Positions 1-5,965 of a stretch of DNA of 6,545 nucleotides are shown piece after piece (the first letter of the stretch is position 1; the number at the start of each line of letters is the position of its first letter). A model generated the notes under the pieces. That model made no database searches, had not been told where the DNA came from, and saw only the letters and a list, made by a program, of their open reading frames with translations. The position numbers and the translations under genes are program-made. The DNA is from Dehalococcoidia bacterium (GTDB lineage Bacteria; Chloroflexota; Dehalococcoidia; Dehalococcoidales; UBA1222): assembly GCA_009779655.1 (NCBI GenBank), contig WRDV01000057.1, positions 1-6,545 on the forward strand. The letters are read 5' to 3'.

Positions 1-154
1 CGTTTGAGGAGGAGAATGAAGGCTGCTCTGTTGCTAGCGCTTTATTCGTTGTGAGAACTGCTGTCAGAGAACTTGTTGAAAACAAAAACACGGCCAGCAA
101 CGTGACCGTGAATATCTTCATTAGTATTGTCTTGGCTGATTTGCTGTGCTTCAT
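1..154 (-). CDS. N-terminus of a putative exported protein (partial, cut by the window edge)
   Basis: Reading the minus strand from an ATG at 154-152 gives 51 codons without a stop, continuing past position 1. The start is supported by AGGAG at 164-160 with a 5-base spacer. The visible protein begins MKHSKSAKTILMK, a basic n-region. A hydrophobic core follows at about residues 14-34 (IFTVTLLAVFLFSTSSLTAV and the next residue), and then NKALA-TEQ at 38-44, which fits signal peptidase I cleavage after Ala-41. The residues after it (TEQPSFSSSN) are polar and Ser-rich, as in the mature start of exported proteins. I infer a Sec-exported, possibly surface, protein. An uncleaved anchor is the alternative. 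The mature domain lies outside the window, so no function or family can be named. It follows proS on the same strand after a 183-base gap that holds a likely promoter, so it probably has its own transcript. Confidence 0.72.
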   Translation of the reverse strand, partial: MKHSKSAKTILMKIFTVTLLAVFLFSTSSLTAVLTTNKALATEQPSFSSSN

Positions 155-159
155 ACGAA

Positions 160-164
160 CTCCT
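160..164 (-). promoter_or_regulatory. Ribosome binding site of the exported-protein gene
   Basis: AGGAG on the minus strand lies 5 bases upstream of the ATG at 154. It decides the start: the next in-frame ATG (codon 12) has no comparable purine-rich site and would remove most of the basic n-region of the signal peptide. Confidence 0.65.
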
Positions 165-306
165 ATAATGTCTTTACTTGGCTTATAAAAAAGTCTCTGA
201 TTTCCATGTTTTACACGGGCAACACAGTGGCTATATGCCCTGCAGGCTTTGTGTTTACTACATAAGCGCCAGAAGTCGTTCTATGGCTCCTGTGACGTAC
301 TCAAGT
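164..306 (-). promoter_or_regulatory. Candidate structured 5' leader RNA of the exported-protein gene
   Basis: This is the stretch between the predicted transcription start (about 306) and the ribosome binding site. Stems seen in the minus-strand RNA are: a 6-bp hairpin with a 2-base bulge at 286-269 (loop 278-275); AACACA (255-250) with TGTGTT (226-221); GGGC (240-237) with GCCC (220-217), which crosses the previous stem and would form a pseudoknot or compete with it; and CCGTGT (218-213) with ACATGG (209-204), a 6-bp stem closed by a 3-base loop, whose one G-U wobble is allowed only in the minus-strand transcript. The last stem shares bases with the GGGC/GCCC stem, so the two exclude each other. 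Words resembling the c-di-GMP-I riboswitch occur in order: CACAGG (294-289), CAAAGCC (251-245), TAGCC (233-229), GTTGCC (223-218). The canonical GGGCAAACC and GAAA tetraloop portion is not present as such. The structure is inferred by eye only. Confidence 0.3.
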
Positions 307-312
307 GGCGGT

Positions 313-341
313 ATTGTCGCACAAGATTATTTCAATGTCAA
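313..341 (-). promoter_or_regulatory. Predicted sigma70-type promoter overlapping the proS stop codon
   Basis: The minus strand reads TTGACA at 341-336, 17 bases, then GACAAT at 318-313. The -35 is a perfect consensus hexamer, the spacing is optimal and the -10 matches 4 of 6. Transcription would begin near 306 and run through a leader of about 150 bases into the exported-protein gene. The -35 hexamer contains the TGA stop of proS (340-338), so the promoter uses the very end of that gene. No experimental support is available from sequence alone. Confidence 0.5.
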
Positions 342-2044
342 ATGCATGTATGCGTCAGCGATGCTTTAATTTTGGCGATAACGTCGTCAAGCGCTATCAT
401 ATCGGCTTGCGGATTACTGCGCAATTTGACTTCCATACAACCTTTCTCAAGCGAGCGCGGGCTGATAGTGATCCTTAACGGTATGCCCAGCAGATCGGCA
501 TCGTTGAATTTTACTCCCGGTGACTCTGCCCGATCATCATAAAGCACTTCATAGCCTAGGTTAATGAGTTCTTGATATAGACTATCTGCTCGCTTAACCA
601 CTTCTGCGTTGTCTGAATACAATGGGCAGAGATTTATCTGATATGGAGCTACGCTCATGGGCCAGATGATGCCTTTGTTATCGTGATTAAGCTCTATTAT
701 GGCTGCCATAAGACGTCCGATGCCGATTCCGTAACAGCCCATGATAATCGGGTGCGGCGTACCGCCTTCGTCCACGAAATTAGCGCCTAGTTTATCTGAG
801 ATAGAAACACCCAGTTTGAAGACATGACCTACTTCCATGCCTCGTATCGTACGTAATATACCATTACATACGGTGCAGTTGTCTCCGGCCTTGGCTTTAG
901 CGATGTCAGCTACGACGTCAGCGGTAAAGTCGCGCGGGTAGTTCACATTTTTCAAATGAAAGCCGTCTTTATTGGCTCCCGCCACAAAATTTGTTCCTGA
1001 TAATACCGACTCGTCAGCGATAATTTTGATGCCTCTTAATCCTACCGGGGACGCCGTACCAGCTATTATTCCTGCGTGTTTGACTTCTTTGTCGCTTGCC
1101 AAACGCAAATCAGCGGCGCGCAGCAATTTCTTCAGCTTGACTTCGTTTACGTCTAAATCGCCGCGGATGACAGCGAAAACCATCGTTTCGTCAGCGTGGT
1201 AGAAGACAGCTTTAAGTGTCTGCGAAGACGATATTTTAAGAAAAGCCGTCAATTGTTCAATGGTTTTATGCTCGAATGTCGCAATCTCTTCCATGTCCTG
1301 AACAGGATTACATGGAGCTTTTAACTTGATGCTGCAAGCTTTTTCTACATTAGCTCCCGCGCCGCAACTGTCACAGATTATGATTTCATCTTCTCCGATG
1401 TCTGTAATAGCCATGAACTCCTGAGAGTCCTTGCCTCCGATAGCTCCGCTGTCGGCTTCAATCATGATAGCAGGCAAGCCGCAGCGCCGGTAGATGTTCC
1501 TATAGGCTTGCACTATTTGCTTGTATGTAGAATCTAAGTCTGCTTCACTGGCATGGAAGCTGTAGGCGTCTTTCATAGTGAATTCCCGCACTCGGATAAG
1601 CCCCCCGCGCGGACGCGGTTCGTCGCGCATCTTAGTTTGGATTTGGTAGAGAGTAAAAGGCAGATCGCGATAACTTTGCACATTGCGTCCCGCCATGTCA
1701 GTAACTACTTCCTCATGTGTTGGCCCAAGCACCAAATCGCGCTCTTTACGATCCTGTAATCGGAATAGAGTTTGTCCCATAGCCGTTTCGCGTCCTGACT
1801 TTTGCCATAGCTCTAATGGCTGCAGTGAGGGCATTAACACCTCCTGCGCGCCGGTGCGGTTCATTTCTTCGCGTACTATGTTTTCGATTTTGCGCAGTGT
1901 TCTGAGCGCAAGAGGCATATAAGAATATATCCCTGCAGATAACTGGCAAATCATGCCGGCGCGTAGCAGCAGGCGGTGACTTTCGGTATCAGCGTCAGCC
2001 GGTATTTCGCGCAGTCTTTTCCCGAAAAGTTGTGAGATACGCAT
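338..2044 (-). CDS. proS: Prolyl-tRNA synthetase, bacterial type with editing domain
   Basis: Class II aminoacyl-tRNA synthetase charging tRNA-Pro with proline in the cytoplasm. The 568 residues match the usual bacterial long form (about 565-575). The N-terminus follows the family pattern (MRISQLFGKRLREIP, then SHRLLLRAGMI). GPTHEE is at 107-112, motif 2 around RDEPRPRGGL and RVREF at 140-155, and motif 3 as GIGIGR at 439-444. The inserted YbaK-like editing domain lies roughly at 225-390, with Lys-278 in the QTLK segment and GTASPVGL at 329-336; this domain hydrolyses mischarged Ala-tRNA-Pro in relatives. The anticodon-binding domain covers about 465-560. Two CxxC pairs (224/227 and 390/393) flank the editing insert. 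The ATG is preceded by AAAGGA at 2060-2055 with a 10-base spacer. It lies 131 bases beyond the pRiA4b-like gene; no convincing promoter was seen in that gap, so it may be read from upstream. Confidence 0.97.
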   Translation of the reverse strand: MRISQLFGKRLREIPADADTESHRLLLRAGMICQLSAGIYSYMPLALRTLRKIENIVREEMNRTGAQEVLMPSLQPLELWQKSGRETAMGQTLFRLQDRKERDLVLGPTHEEVVTDMAGRNVQSYRDLPFTLYQIQTKMRDEPRPRGGLIRVREFTMKDAYSFHASEADLDSTYKQIVQAYRNIYRRCGLPAIMIEADSGAIGGKDSQEFMAITDIGEDEIIICDSCGAGANVEKACSIKLKAPCNPVQDMEEIATFEHKTIEQLTAFLKISSSQTLKAVFYHADETMVFAVIRGDLDVNEVKLKKLLRAADLRLASDKEVKHAGIIAGTASPVGLRGIKIIADESVLSGTNFVAGANKDGFHLKNVNYPRDFTADVVADIAKAKAGDNCTVCNGILRTIRGMEVGHVFKLGVSISDKLGANFVDEGGTPHPIIMGCYGIGIGRLMAAIIELNHDNKGIIWPMSVAPYQINLCPLYSDNAEVVKRADSLYQELINLGYEVLYDDRAESPGVKFNDADLLGIPLRITISPRSLEKGCMEVKLRSNPQADMIALDDVIAKIKASLTHTCI

Positions 2045-2107
2045 ACTTTGTAAATCCTTTAATATAATTCAGAATACGGCTTTACTTGCTTCAGATTAAA
2101 ACATATC

Positions 2108-2122
2108 GGCATGACTTATGCC
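2108..2122 (-). other. Small inverted repeat in the gap before proS
   Basis: The minus strand reads GGCAT-AAGTC-ATGCC, a perfect 5-bp stem with a 5-base loop, followed 6 bases later by four T residues. It sits between the pRiA4b-like gene and proS. It could weakly attenuate transcription into proS, but the stem is short and the T-tract poor, so I do not call it a terminator. The rest of the 131-base gap shows nothing else I can support. Confidence 0.25.
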
Positions 2123-2175
2123 AGTAGTGTTGTTGCGTAGACGTTATCATAAATTTTCATGCCGGGTAACTTTCC

Positions 2176-2601
2176 CTAAAAGTCCTCATCCTCATTGTCT
2201 TCATCGTAGTCGTATTGGCTTACCTCCCCAACGCTTTTTAGAACCAGAGGAGTTTTGGTTGGTTCACTGATAACGCGGAGTACCCTTATTTGGAATTGCC
2301 AATCATCTCCATAATCGAAAATGTATAGGAATTTATTACCTTTGCGTAGACTGAATTTTGATAACTTAACTTTATCAGTAAAACCGCGCGCATAATCCGA
2401 ATCATCTTCGGAGCACACATATTGCTCAGTTTCATCCCATGCGCGGTTGTTCATAAAGAAAGCATGCAGATGATCGTCGAAGAACTCAAATGCATCTAAT
2501 ATCGCCGAACTTAAATCGGACAGCGTGGCATCTTCGCTTATTTGAATGTGGCGATAGCAGCCGGTTCCCACCGTAACGCTTAATACCAACGACTTTTCCA
2601 T
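2176..2601 (-). CDS. pRiA4b ORF-3-like family protein, function unknown
   Basis: A 141-residue protein that I recognise as the plasmid pRiA4b ORF-3-like family (PF07929). The signs are an N-terminal beta-rich stretch with ATLSDLSSAILDAF at 25-38, HLHAF at 44-48, KVKLSKF at 77-83 and the hallmark FDYGDDWQFQIRVL at 95-108. A PLVLKSVGE segment follows at 118-126, and then a very acidic end (residues 131-141 are mostly Asp and Glu). No enzymatic role is established for the family, which is scattered through bacterial chromosomes and plasmids. No signal peptide or membrane segment is seen, so it is probably cytoplasmic. It lies inside an otherwise conserved housekeeping cluster, with gaps of 97 bases after ispG and 131 bases before proS, which suggests insertion during evolution. 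The start is fixed by AGAAGGAG at 2615-2608 with a 6-base spacer. Confidence 0.87.
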   Translation of the reverse strand: MEKSLVLSVTVGTGCYRHIQISEDATLSDLSSAILDAFEFFDDHLHAFFMNNRAWDETEQYVCSEDDSDYARGFTDKVKLSKFSLRKGNKFLYIFDYGDDWQFQIRVLRVISEPTKTPLVLKSVGEVSQYDYDEDNEDEDF

Positions 2602-2607
2602 GAGGCA

Positions 2608-2615
2608 CTCCTTCT
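2608..2615 (-). promoter_or_regulatory. Strong ribosome binding site of the pRiA4b-like gene
   Basis: AGAAGGAG on the minus strand, 6 bases before the ATG at 2601. It is the longest Shine-Dalgarno match in the window and supports independent translation of this gene. Confidence 0.7.
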
Positions 2616-2657
2616 GTTTGCAATAGATTAAGTTGTAGTGCTGCCTATGTCGGAATT

Positions 2658-2686
2658 ATTATCTCATATGCGGTTGTACGTGTGTA
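2658..2686 (-). promoter_or_regulatory. Possible weak promoter for the pRiA4b-like gene
   Basis: The minus strand reads TACACA at 2686-2681, 17 bases, then GATAAT at 2663-2658. The -35 matches 4 of 6 and the -10 matches 5 of 6, with optimal spacing. It lies wholly in the gap between the ispG stop (2702) and the start at 2601 and would give a leader of about 50 bases. Matches of this quality arise by chance in AT-rich gaps. Confidence 0.28.
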
Positions 2687-2701
2687 TAATGATCCCAAAT
2701 A

Positions 2702-3748
2702 CTACATCTCATCAATTTCACGCATCAGCCGCGGCAATATTTCATTTTCCGTGATTATTGCCACCTGTTCTCCTTTTTTGAACAGTACAGCCTTGCCTTT
2801 GCCGCAAGCTATTCCTATGTCGGCATCCTTGGCTTCGCCGGGGCCATTGACTATGCATCCCATGACGGCTATGCGTAAGACTTTTTGGCTTTTCTGCAGT
2901 AGCTGGTTTATTTGTTCTGCTATTGCAATAATATTTACCTCGCAGCGTCCGCATGTAGGGCAGCTTACCAGCACAGGGCCGCGCTGACGCAAGTTCAGAC
3001 TTTTCAGTATGTCATATCCCGCCGTTACTTCTTCATGCGGCGCGGCAGTGAGTGAAACACGTATGGTGTCGCCGAGTCCTAGATACAGTAGTGTGCCGAT
3101 TCCTGTGGCGCTGCGAATAACGCCTGCATGCGGTACGCCTGCTTCTGTGATGCCTAAGTGCAATGGGTAAGGGATTGAGGGGGCGATTTCTCTATATGCT
3201 TCAATAGTGGCGGGCACGTCAAACGCTTTAAGGGATACTTTTATTAAATCAAAATCAAGGTCTTCCAGCAGTTTTATGTGGCGCGCGGCAGCGCTTATCA
3301 TGCGCTGAGGTATTGTTTGTGAGGGAGTATCAGCTGGCGGCAGGCTGCCGGCATTGACTCCTATGCGTATTGGAGTCTGTCTTTCTTTAGCCGCTTTGAC
3401 TATTTCGGCAACTTTACCGGTGTCAGCGATATTGCCGGGATTTAGGCGTAGGCCATCTGCGCCGGCCTCAAGAGCCGCAAGGGCCAGTCTGTGATCGAAA
3501 TGAATATCTGCGACGAGAGGGATACCAATACCGCGTTTGATTTTGTACAGAGCGCCGGCGGCTTCGCTGTCTGGAACCGCTACGCGTATGATTTCGCATC
3601 CAAGTTCTTCAAGTTCTTTTATTTGGCGGATGGTGCCATTTACGTCGCGCGTATTGGTCTTTGACATGGACTGCACGCTTACGGGCGCGTCTCCGCCTAC
3701 CCGTACGTGGCCGACATGAATGAGCTTAGATACTCTCCTAGGATACAT
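2702..3748 (-). CDS. ispG: 4-hydroxy-3-methylbut-2-en-1-yl diphosphate synthase (GcpE/IspG)
   Basis: An iron-sulfur enzyme of the MEP isoprenoid pathway that reductively opens 2-C-methyl-D-erythritol 2,4-cyclodiphosphate to give HMBPP, using an electron donor such as flavodoxin or ferredoxin. At 348 residues it is the normal two-domain bacterial form: a TIM-barrel domain (about 1-250) and a C-terminal cluster domain. Visible family motifs are APVSVQSMSKTNTRD at 21-35, VADIHFD at 79-85 and GLRLNPGNI at 99-107. The [4Fe-4S] ligands are Cys-263 and Cys-266 in CPTCGRCE and Cys-298 in MGCIVNGPGEA, with the fourth ligand Glu-305. Cys-269 is an extra cysteine in the same motif. The ATG lies 4 bases after the rseP stop. 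GGAAG at 3761-3757, inside the end of rseP, serves as ribosome binding site with an 8-base spacer, so translation is probably coupled to rseP. Confidence 0.97.
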   Translation of the reverse strand: MYPRRVSKLIHVGHVRVGGDAPVSVQSMSKTNTRDVNGTIRQIKELEELGCEIIRVAVPDSEAAGALYKIKRGIGIPLVADIHFDHRLALAALEAGADGLRLNPGNIADTGKVAEIVKAAKERQTPIRIGVNAGSLPPADTPSQTIPQRMISAAARHIKLLEDLDFDLIKVSLKAFDVPATIEAYREIAPSIPYPLHLGITEAGVPHAGVIRSATGIGTLLYLGLGDTIRVSLTAAPHEEVTAGYDILKSLNLRQRGPVLVSCPTCGRCEVNIIAIAEQINQLLQKSQKVLRIAVMGCIVNGPGEAKDADIGIACGKGKAVLFKKGEQVAIITENEILPRLMREIDEM

Positions 3749-3752
3749 GCGC

Positions 3753-4823
3753 CTAACTTCCGGTGATTATGCGGCTAATATCTTGGAATGTTAATATCAG
3801 CATTAAGGCCATCAGCATAACAAAGCCTGCAAAATGCACTTTTCCTTCAGTTTGCGGCGAAACACGCTTTCCGCCGCGGAGCCACTCGAGGAGAATGAAA
3901 GTTAACCGTCCTCCGTCAAGAGCCGGGAGCGGCAGTAAGTTCATTATGGCCAGACTCAAACTGAGGAAGCCGGCTAATTGCAGAAGCGGGCTAATGCCGT
4001 ATTGCGCTACTTCGCCGGTTAATTGGGCGATGCCTACAGGCCCTGCGAGCTGCACAGAGCTGTTTCCGATGATCAGTCCGAGAAAGGCGTTCTTATACAA
4101 TGTCACTGTTTGGAACGTTTCGGTTATTCCCATGGAAATGCCTCTGAAGAATGGCTCGGAGCGCCGCGATACCACTTCGCTTTGCATGATTTTATCGCCG
4201 TCTAATTCAATGCCAAGAGCCCCTTGTCCTTCGGGTGGCTTCCAGCGGGGTACTAAGGTTTTACTGTCCTGAGTGCCATGCGCTGTCTGTACAAGAATGG
4301 TGATTTCTTTGCCGAGATTCAACTCAATATGACGCCGAAAGTCGGAATAGTTCTCGATTTTTTTACCGTTAATCGCAAGTATAGTGTCTCCCGGCATAAT
4401 TCCGGCGGCCTCGGCGGGAGAAAGGGGGGCTATATCAGCAACGGAGATTTGATGACTGACTGCGTCGTGCGGCAACATGAAAGCTACGGAGAATAATATG
4501 AATGGTAGCAGCGCGTTGACGATGGCTCCGGCGCTGAGAACAAGTGCGCGCGTGGAGCGGCTCTTAGACGCAAGACTGCGTGCAGCTTGAGGATCTTCCT
4601 CGCCGGACATTTTAGTGAAGCCGCCGATTGGCAGCCAGTTGATAGAGTAAATAGTCTCGCCGCGTTTAATGCCGAAAATACGCGGCGGATAGCCTATACC
4701 GAACTCCTCTACTTTGACTTTGGATAACTTAGCCGTGATAAAGTGCCCCAGCTCATGCGCCATGATGATGCCGGTAAAGATAAGCAGAAAAGAGATAATA
4801 GAGATAATAGAGGTTAACAACAC
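3753..4823 (-). CDS. rseP: RIP (site-2) zinc metalloprotease, RseP family
   Basis: An intramembrane metalloprotease that cuts transmembrane substrates; relatives process anti-sigma factors and leftover signal peptides. The 356 residues show the expected layout. A first membrane helix at about 4-28 carries the zinc motif HELGH (23-27), followed by the conserved GxGYPPRIFG and INWLPIGGFTKMSGE loop (42-75). A second helix lies near 95-116, and a single PDZ domain covers about 125-205 (PAEAAGIMPGDTILAINGK). A third helix contains NLLPLPALDGGR at 295-306, whose Asp-303 is the third zinc ligand, and a last helix is near 330-348. One PDZ copy is usual outside the gammaproteobacteria, where RseP has two. 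It starts with GTG, overlaps dxr by 10 bases, and lies 4 bases before ispG. No anti-sigma factor substrate is encoded in the window, so its target here is unknown. The symbol reflects family membership. Confidence 0.95.
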   Translation of the reverse strand: MLLTSIISIISFLLIFTGIIMAHELGHFITAKLSKVKVEEFGIGYPPRIFGIKRGETIYSINWLPIGGFTKMSGEEDPQAARSLASKSRSTRALVLSAGAIVNALLPFILFSVAFMLPHDAVSHQISVADIAPLSPAEAAGIMPGDTILAINGKKIENYSDFRRHIELNLGKEITILVQTAHGTQDSKTLVPRWKPPEGQGALGIELDGDKIMQSEVVSRRSEPFFRGISMGITETFQTVTLYKNAFLGLIIGNSSVQLAGPVGIAQLTGEVAQYGISPLLQLAGFLSLSLAIMNLLPLPALDGGRLTFILLEWLRGGKRVSPQTEGKVHFAGFVMLMALMLILTFQDISRIITGS

Positions 4824-5965
4824 AGTCTCTCCTGTTTTACTATTTCCTCTGCGTATATTCTGACTTCGGCGTCAACGCTTAGGATTTCCTCAACTGATGG
4901 CTGGGCGATCTTGTTGTGACGTGCGAGCACGGCATCAATAATCAGCGGAATGCGGCTTAATTTGATGCGTCCGGCAAGGAACATGCCGACGGCCGCCTCA
5001 TCTGCGGAGCATAACGCCGAGGGATAAGTCCCCCCCTCTTTTCCGGCTTCAATAGCGAGTTTAAGACACGGAAAACGTGTCGCATCGGGTTGCTCAAAAT
5101 CGAGCTGATTCACTTGTGTGAAATCCAGATGCGGCATGGAATAACTCTCCCATCTGTAAGGATAACTGAGAGCGTACTGTATCGGCACGCGCATATCAGG
5201 TACTCCGAGTTGCGCTTTAACTGCTCCGTCAGTAAATTCTACCATAGAATGGATTATACTTTGAGGATGTATCAACACATCTATGCGTTTGAATGGCATA
5301 TCAAACAGCCAGTGTGCTTCAATTACCTCAAGCCCTTTGTTCATAAGCGTGGCTGAGTCGACAGTTATTTTTCGGCCCATATTCCATGAAGGATGATTTA
5401 AGGTCTGTTCAACACTGACGTTATCTAGCTCTGCCTTAGAAAGGCTGCGGAACGGCCCGCCTGATGCGGTGATGATTATGCGCGACGGCGCGCTTTTTTC
5501 GCCTGTGATACACTGCCATATAGCGGAGTGCTCACTGTCAACAGGTCTTATCTCTGCATTGTGTTTTTTTGCTTCTGACATAATGATAGCCCCGGCCATC
5601 ACCAGTGCTTCCTTGTTGGCTAATGCAATGGTCTTACCGGCTTTTATGGCTGATAGCACCGGCAGCAGCCCGGACGCTCCGGAAGATGCTGCAACGACTA
5701 TATCCACGTCATTAAGCGAGGCTAACTCCTCAAGTTCAATAAGCTCGCATTCTCCGCGCTGAGGATACGCTTGTTCGCATTGGCAAAAGACGAAGCGCGG
5801 ACGGAACTCAGCGATTTGCTCAGATAGCAGTTCAATGTTATGCCCGGCTCCCAATCCAAGTACTTGCAAACGCTCCGGATAAGCGCGCACGATGTCCAGT
5901 GTTTGCCTGCCGACAGAGCCGGTTGAGCCTAATATTACAAGTTTTTTGAGTATTAAGTCAGCCAT
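4814..5965 (-). CDS. dxr: 1-deoxy-D-xylulose 5-phosphate reductoisomerase
   Basis: The second and first committed step of the MEP pathway: it rearranges and reduces DXP to 2-C-methyl-D-erythritol 4-phosphate with NADPH and a divalent metal, and is the target of fosmidomycin. The 383 residues are close to the E. coli length. The NADPH-binding fold begins with LGSTGSVGRQTLDI at 12-25, and ALANKEALVMAG is at 114-125. Metal ligands Asp-143 and Glu-145 lie in PVDSEHSAIW, and the third, Glu-213, in NKGLEVIEAHWLF. The substrate loop includes TASGGPFR (166-173) and HPSWNMGRKITVDSATLMNK (191-210), followed by HPQSIIHSMVEF (233-244). All key residues are present. The ATG overlaps the end of cdsA by 13 bases and has no clear Shine-Dalgarno sequence, so translation probably depends on coupling to cdsA. 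The C-terminus ends in two cysteines. Confidence 0.97.
   Translation of the reverse strand: MADLILKKLVILGSTGSVGRQTLDIVRAYPERLQVLGLGAGHNIELLSEQIAEFRPRFVFCQCEQAYPQRGECELIELEELASLNDVDIVVAASSGASGLLPVLSAIKAGKTIALANKEALVMAGAIIMSEAKKHNAEIRPVDSEHSAIWQCITGEKSAPSRIIITASGGPFRSLSKAELDNVSVEQTLNHPSWNMGRKITVDSATLMNKGLEVIEAHWLFDMPFKRIDVLIHPQSIIHSMVEFTDGAVKAQLGVPDMRVPIQYALSYPYRWESYSMPHLDFTQVNQLDFEQPDATRFPCLKLAIEAGKEGGTYPSALCSADEAAVGMFLAGRIKLSRIPLIIDAVLARHNKIAQPSVEEILSVDAEVRIYAEEIVKQERLCC
4829..4833 (-). promoter_or_regulatory. Ribosome binding site selecting the GTG start of rseP
   Basis: AGGAG on the minus strand lies 5 bases upstream of a GTG at 4823-4821, inside the end of dxr. It supports the GTG start. 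The resulting N-terminus (M-LLTSIISIISFLLIF) places the HELGH zinc motif at residue 23, which is normal for the family. Confidence 0.65.

Noticed and set aside
187..218. Rho-independent terminator from the hairpin at 204-218 and the T-run at 192-187
   Set aside because: The stem is only 6 bp and the six T residues begin 11 bases after it, too far for a canonical intrinsic terminator.
216..300. Cobalamin riboswitch, suggested by GCCACTG and CAGGAG words in the leader
   Set aside because: The words occur in the reverse order to that of the cobalamin aptamer, and the rest of its conserved core is absent.
178..542. Plus-strand open frames of 63 and 97 codons at 178-369 and 249-542
   Set aside because: They lie across the leader region and antisense to the end of proS, have no convincing ribosome binding site or recognisable domain, and the opposite strand explains the sequence better.
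972..1922. Plus-strand and alternative-frame open frames inside proS
   Set aside because: They are antisense or out-of-frame shadows of a full-length, well-conserved proS reading frame.
3763..4496. Plus-strand open frame of 169 codons and smaller ones antisense to rseP
   Set aside because: The opposite strand encodes an intact RseP with all zinc ligands and a PDZ domain; the plus-strand translation shows no family features.
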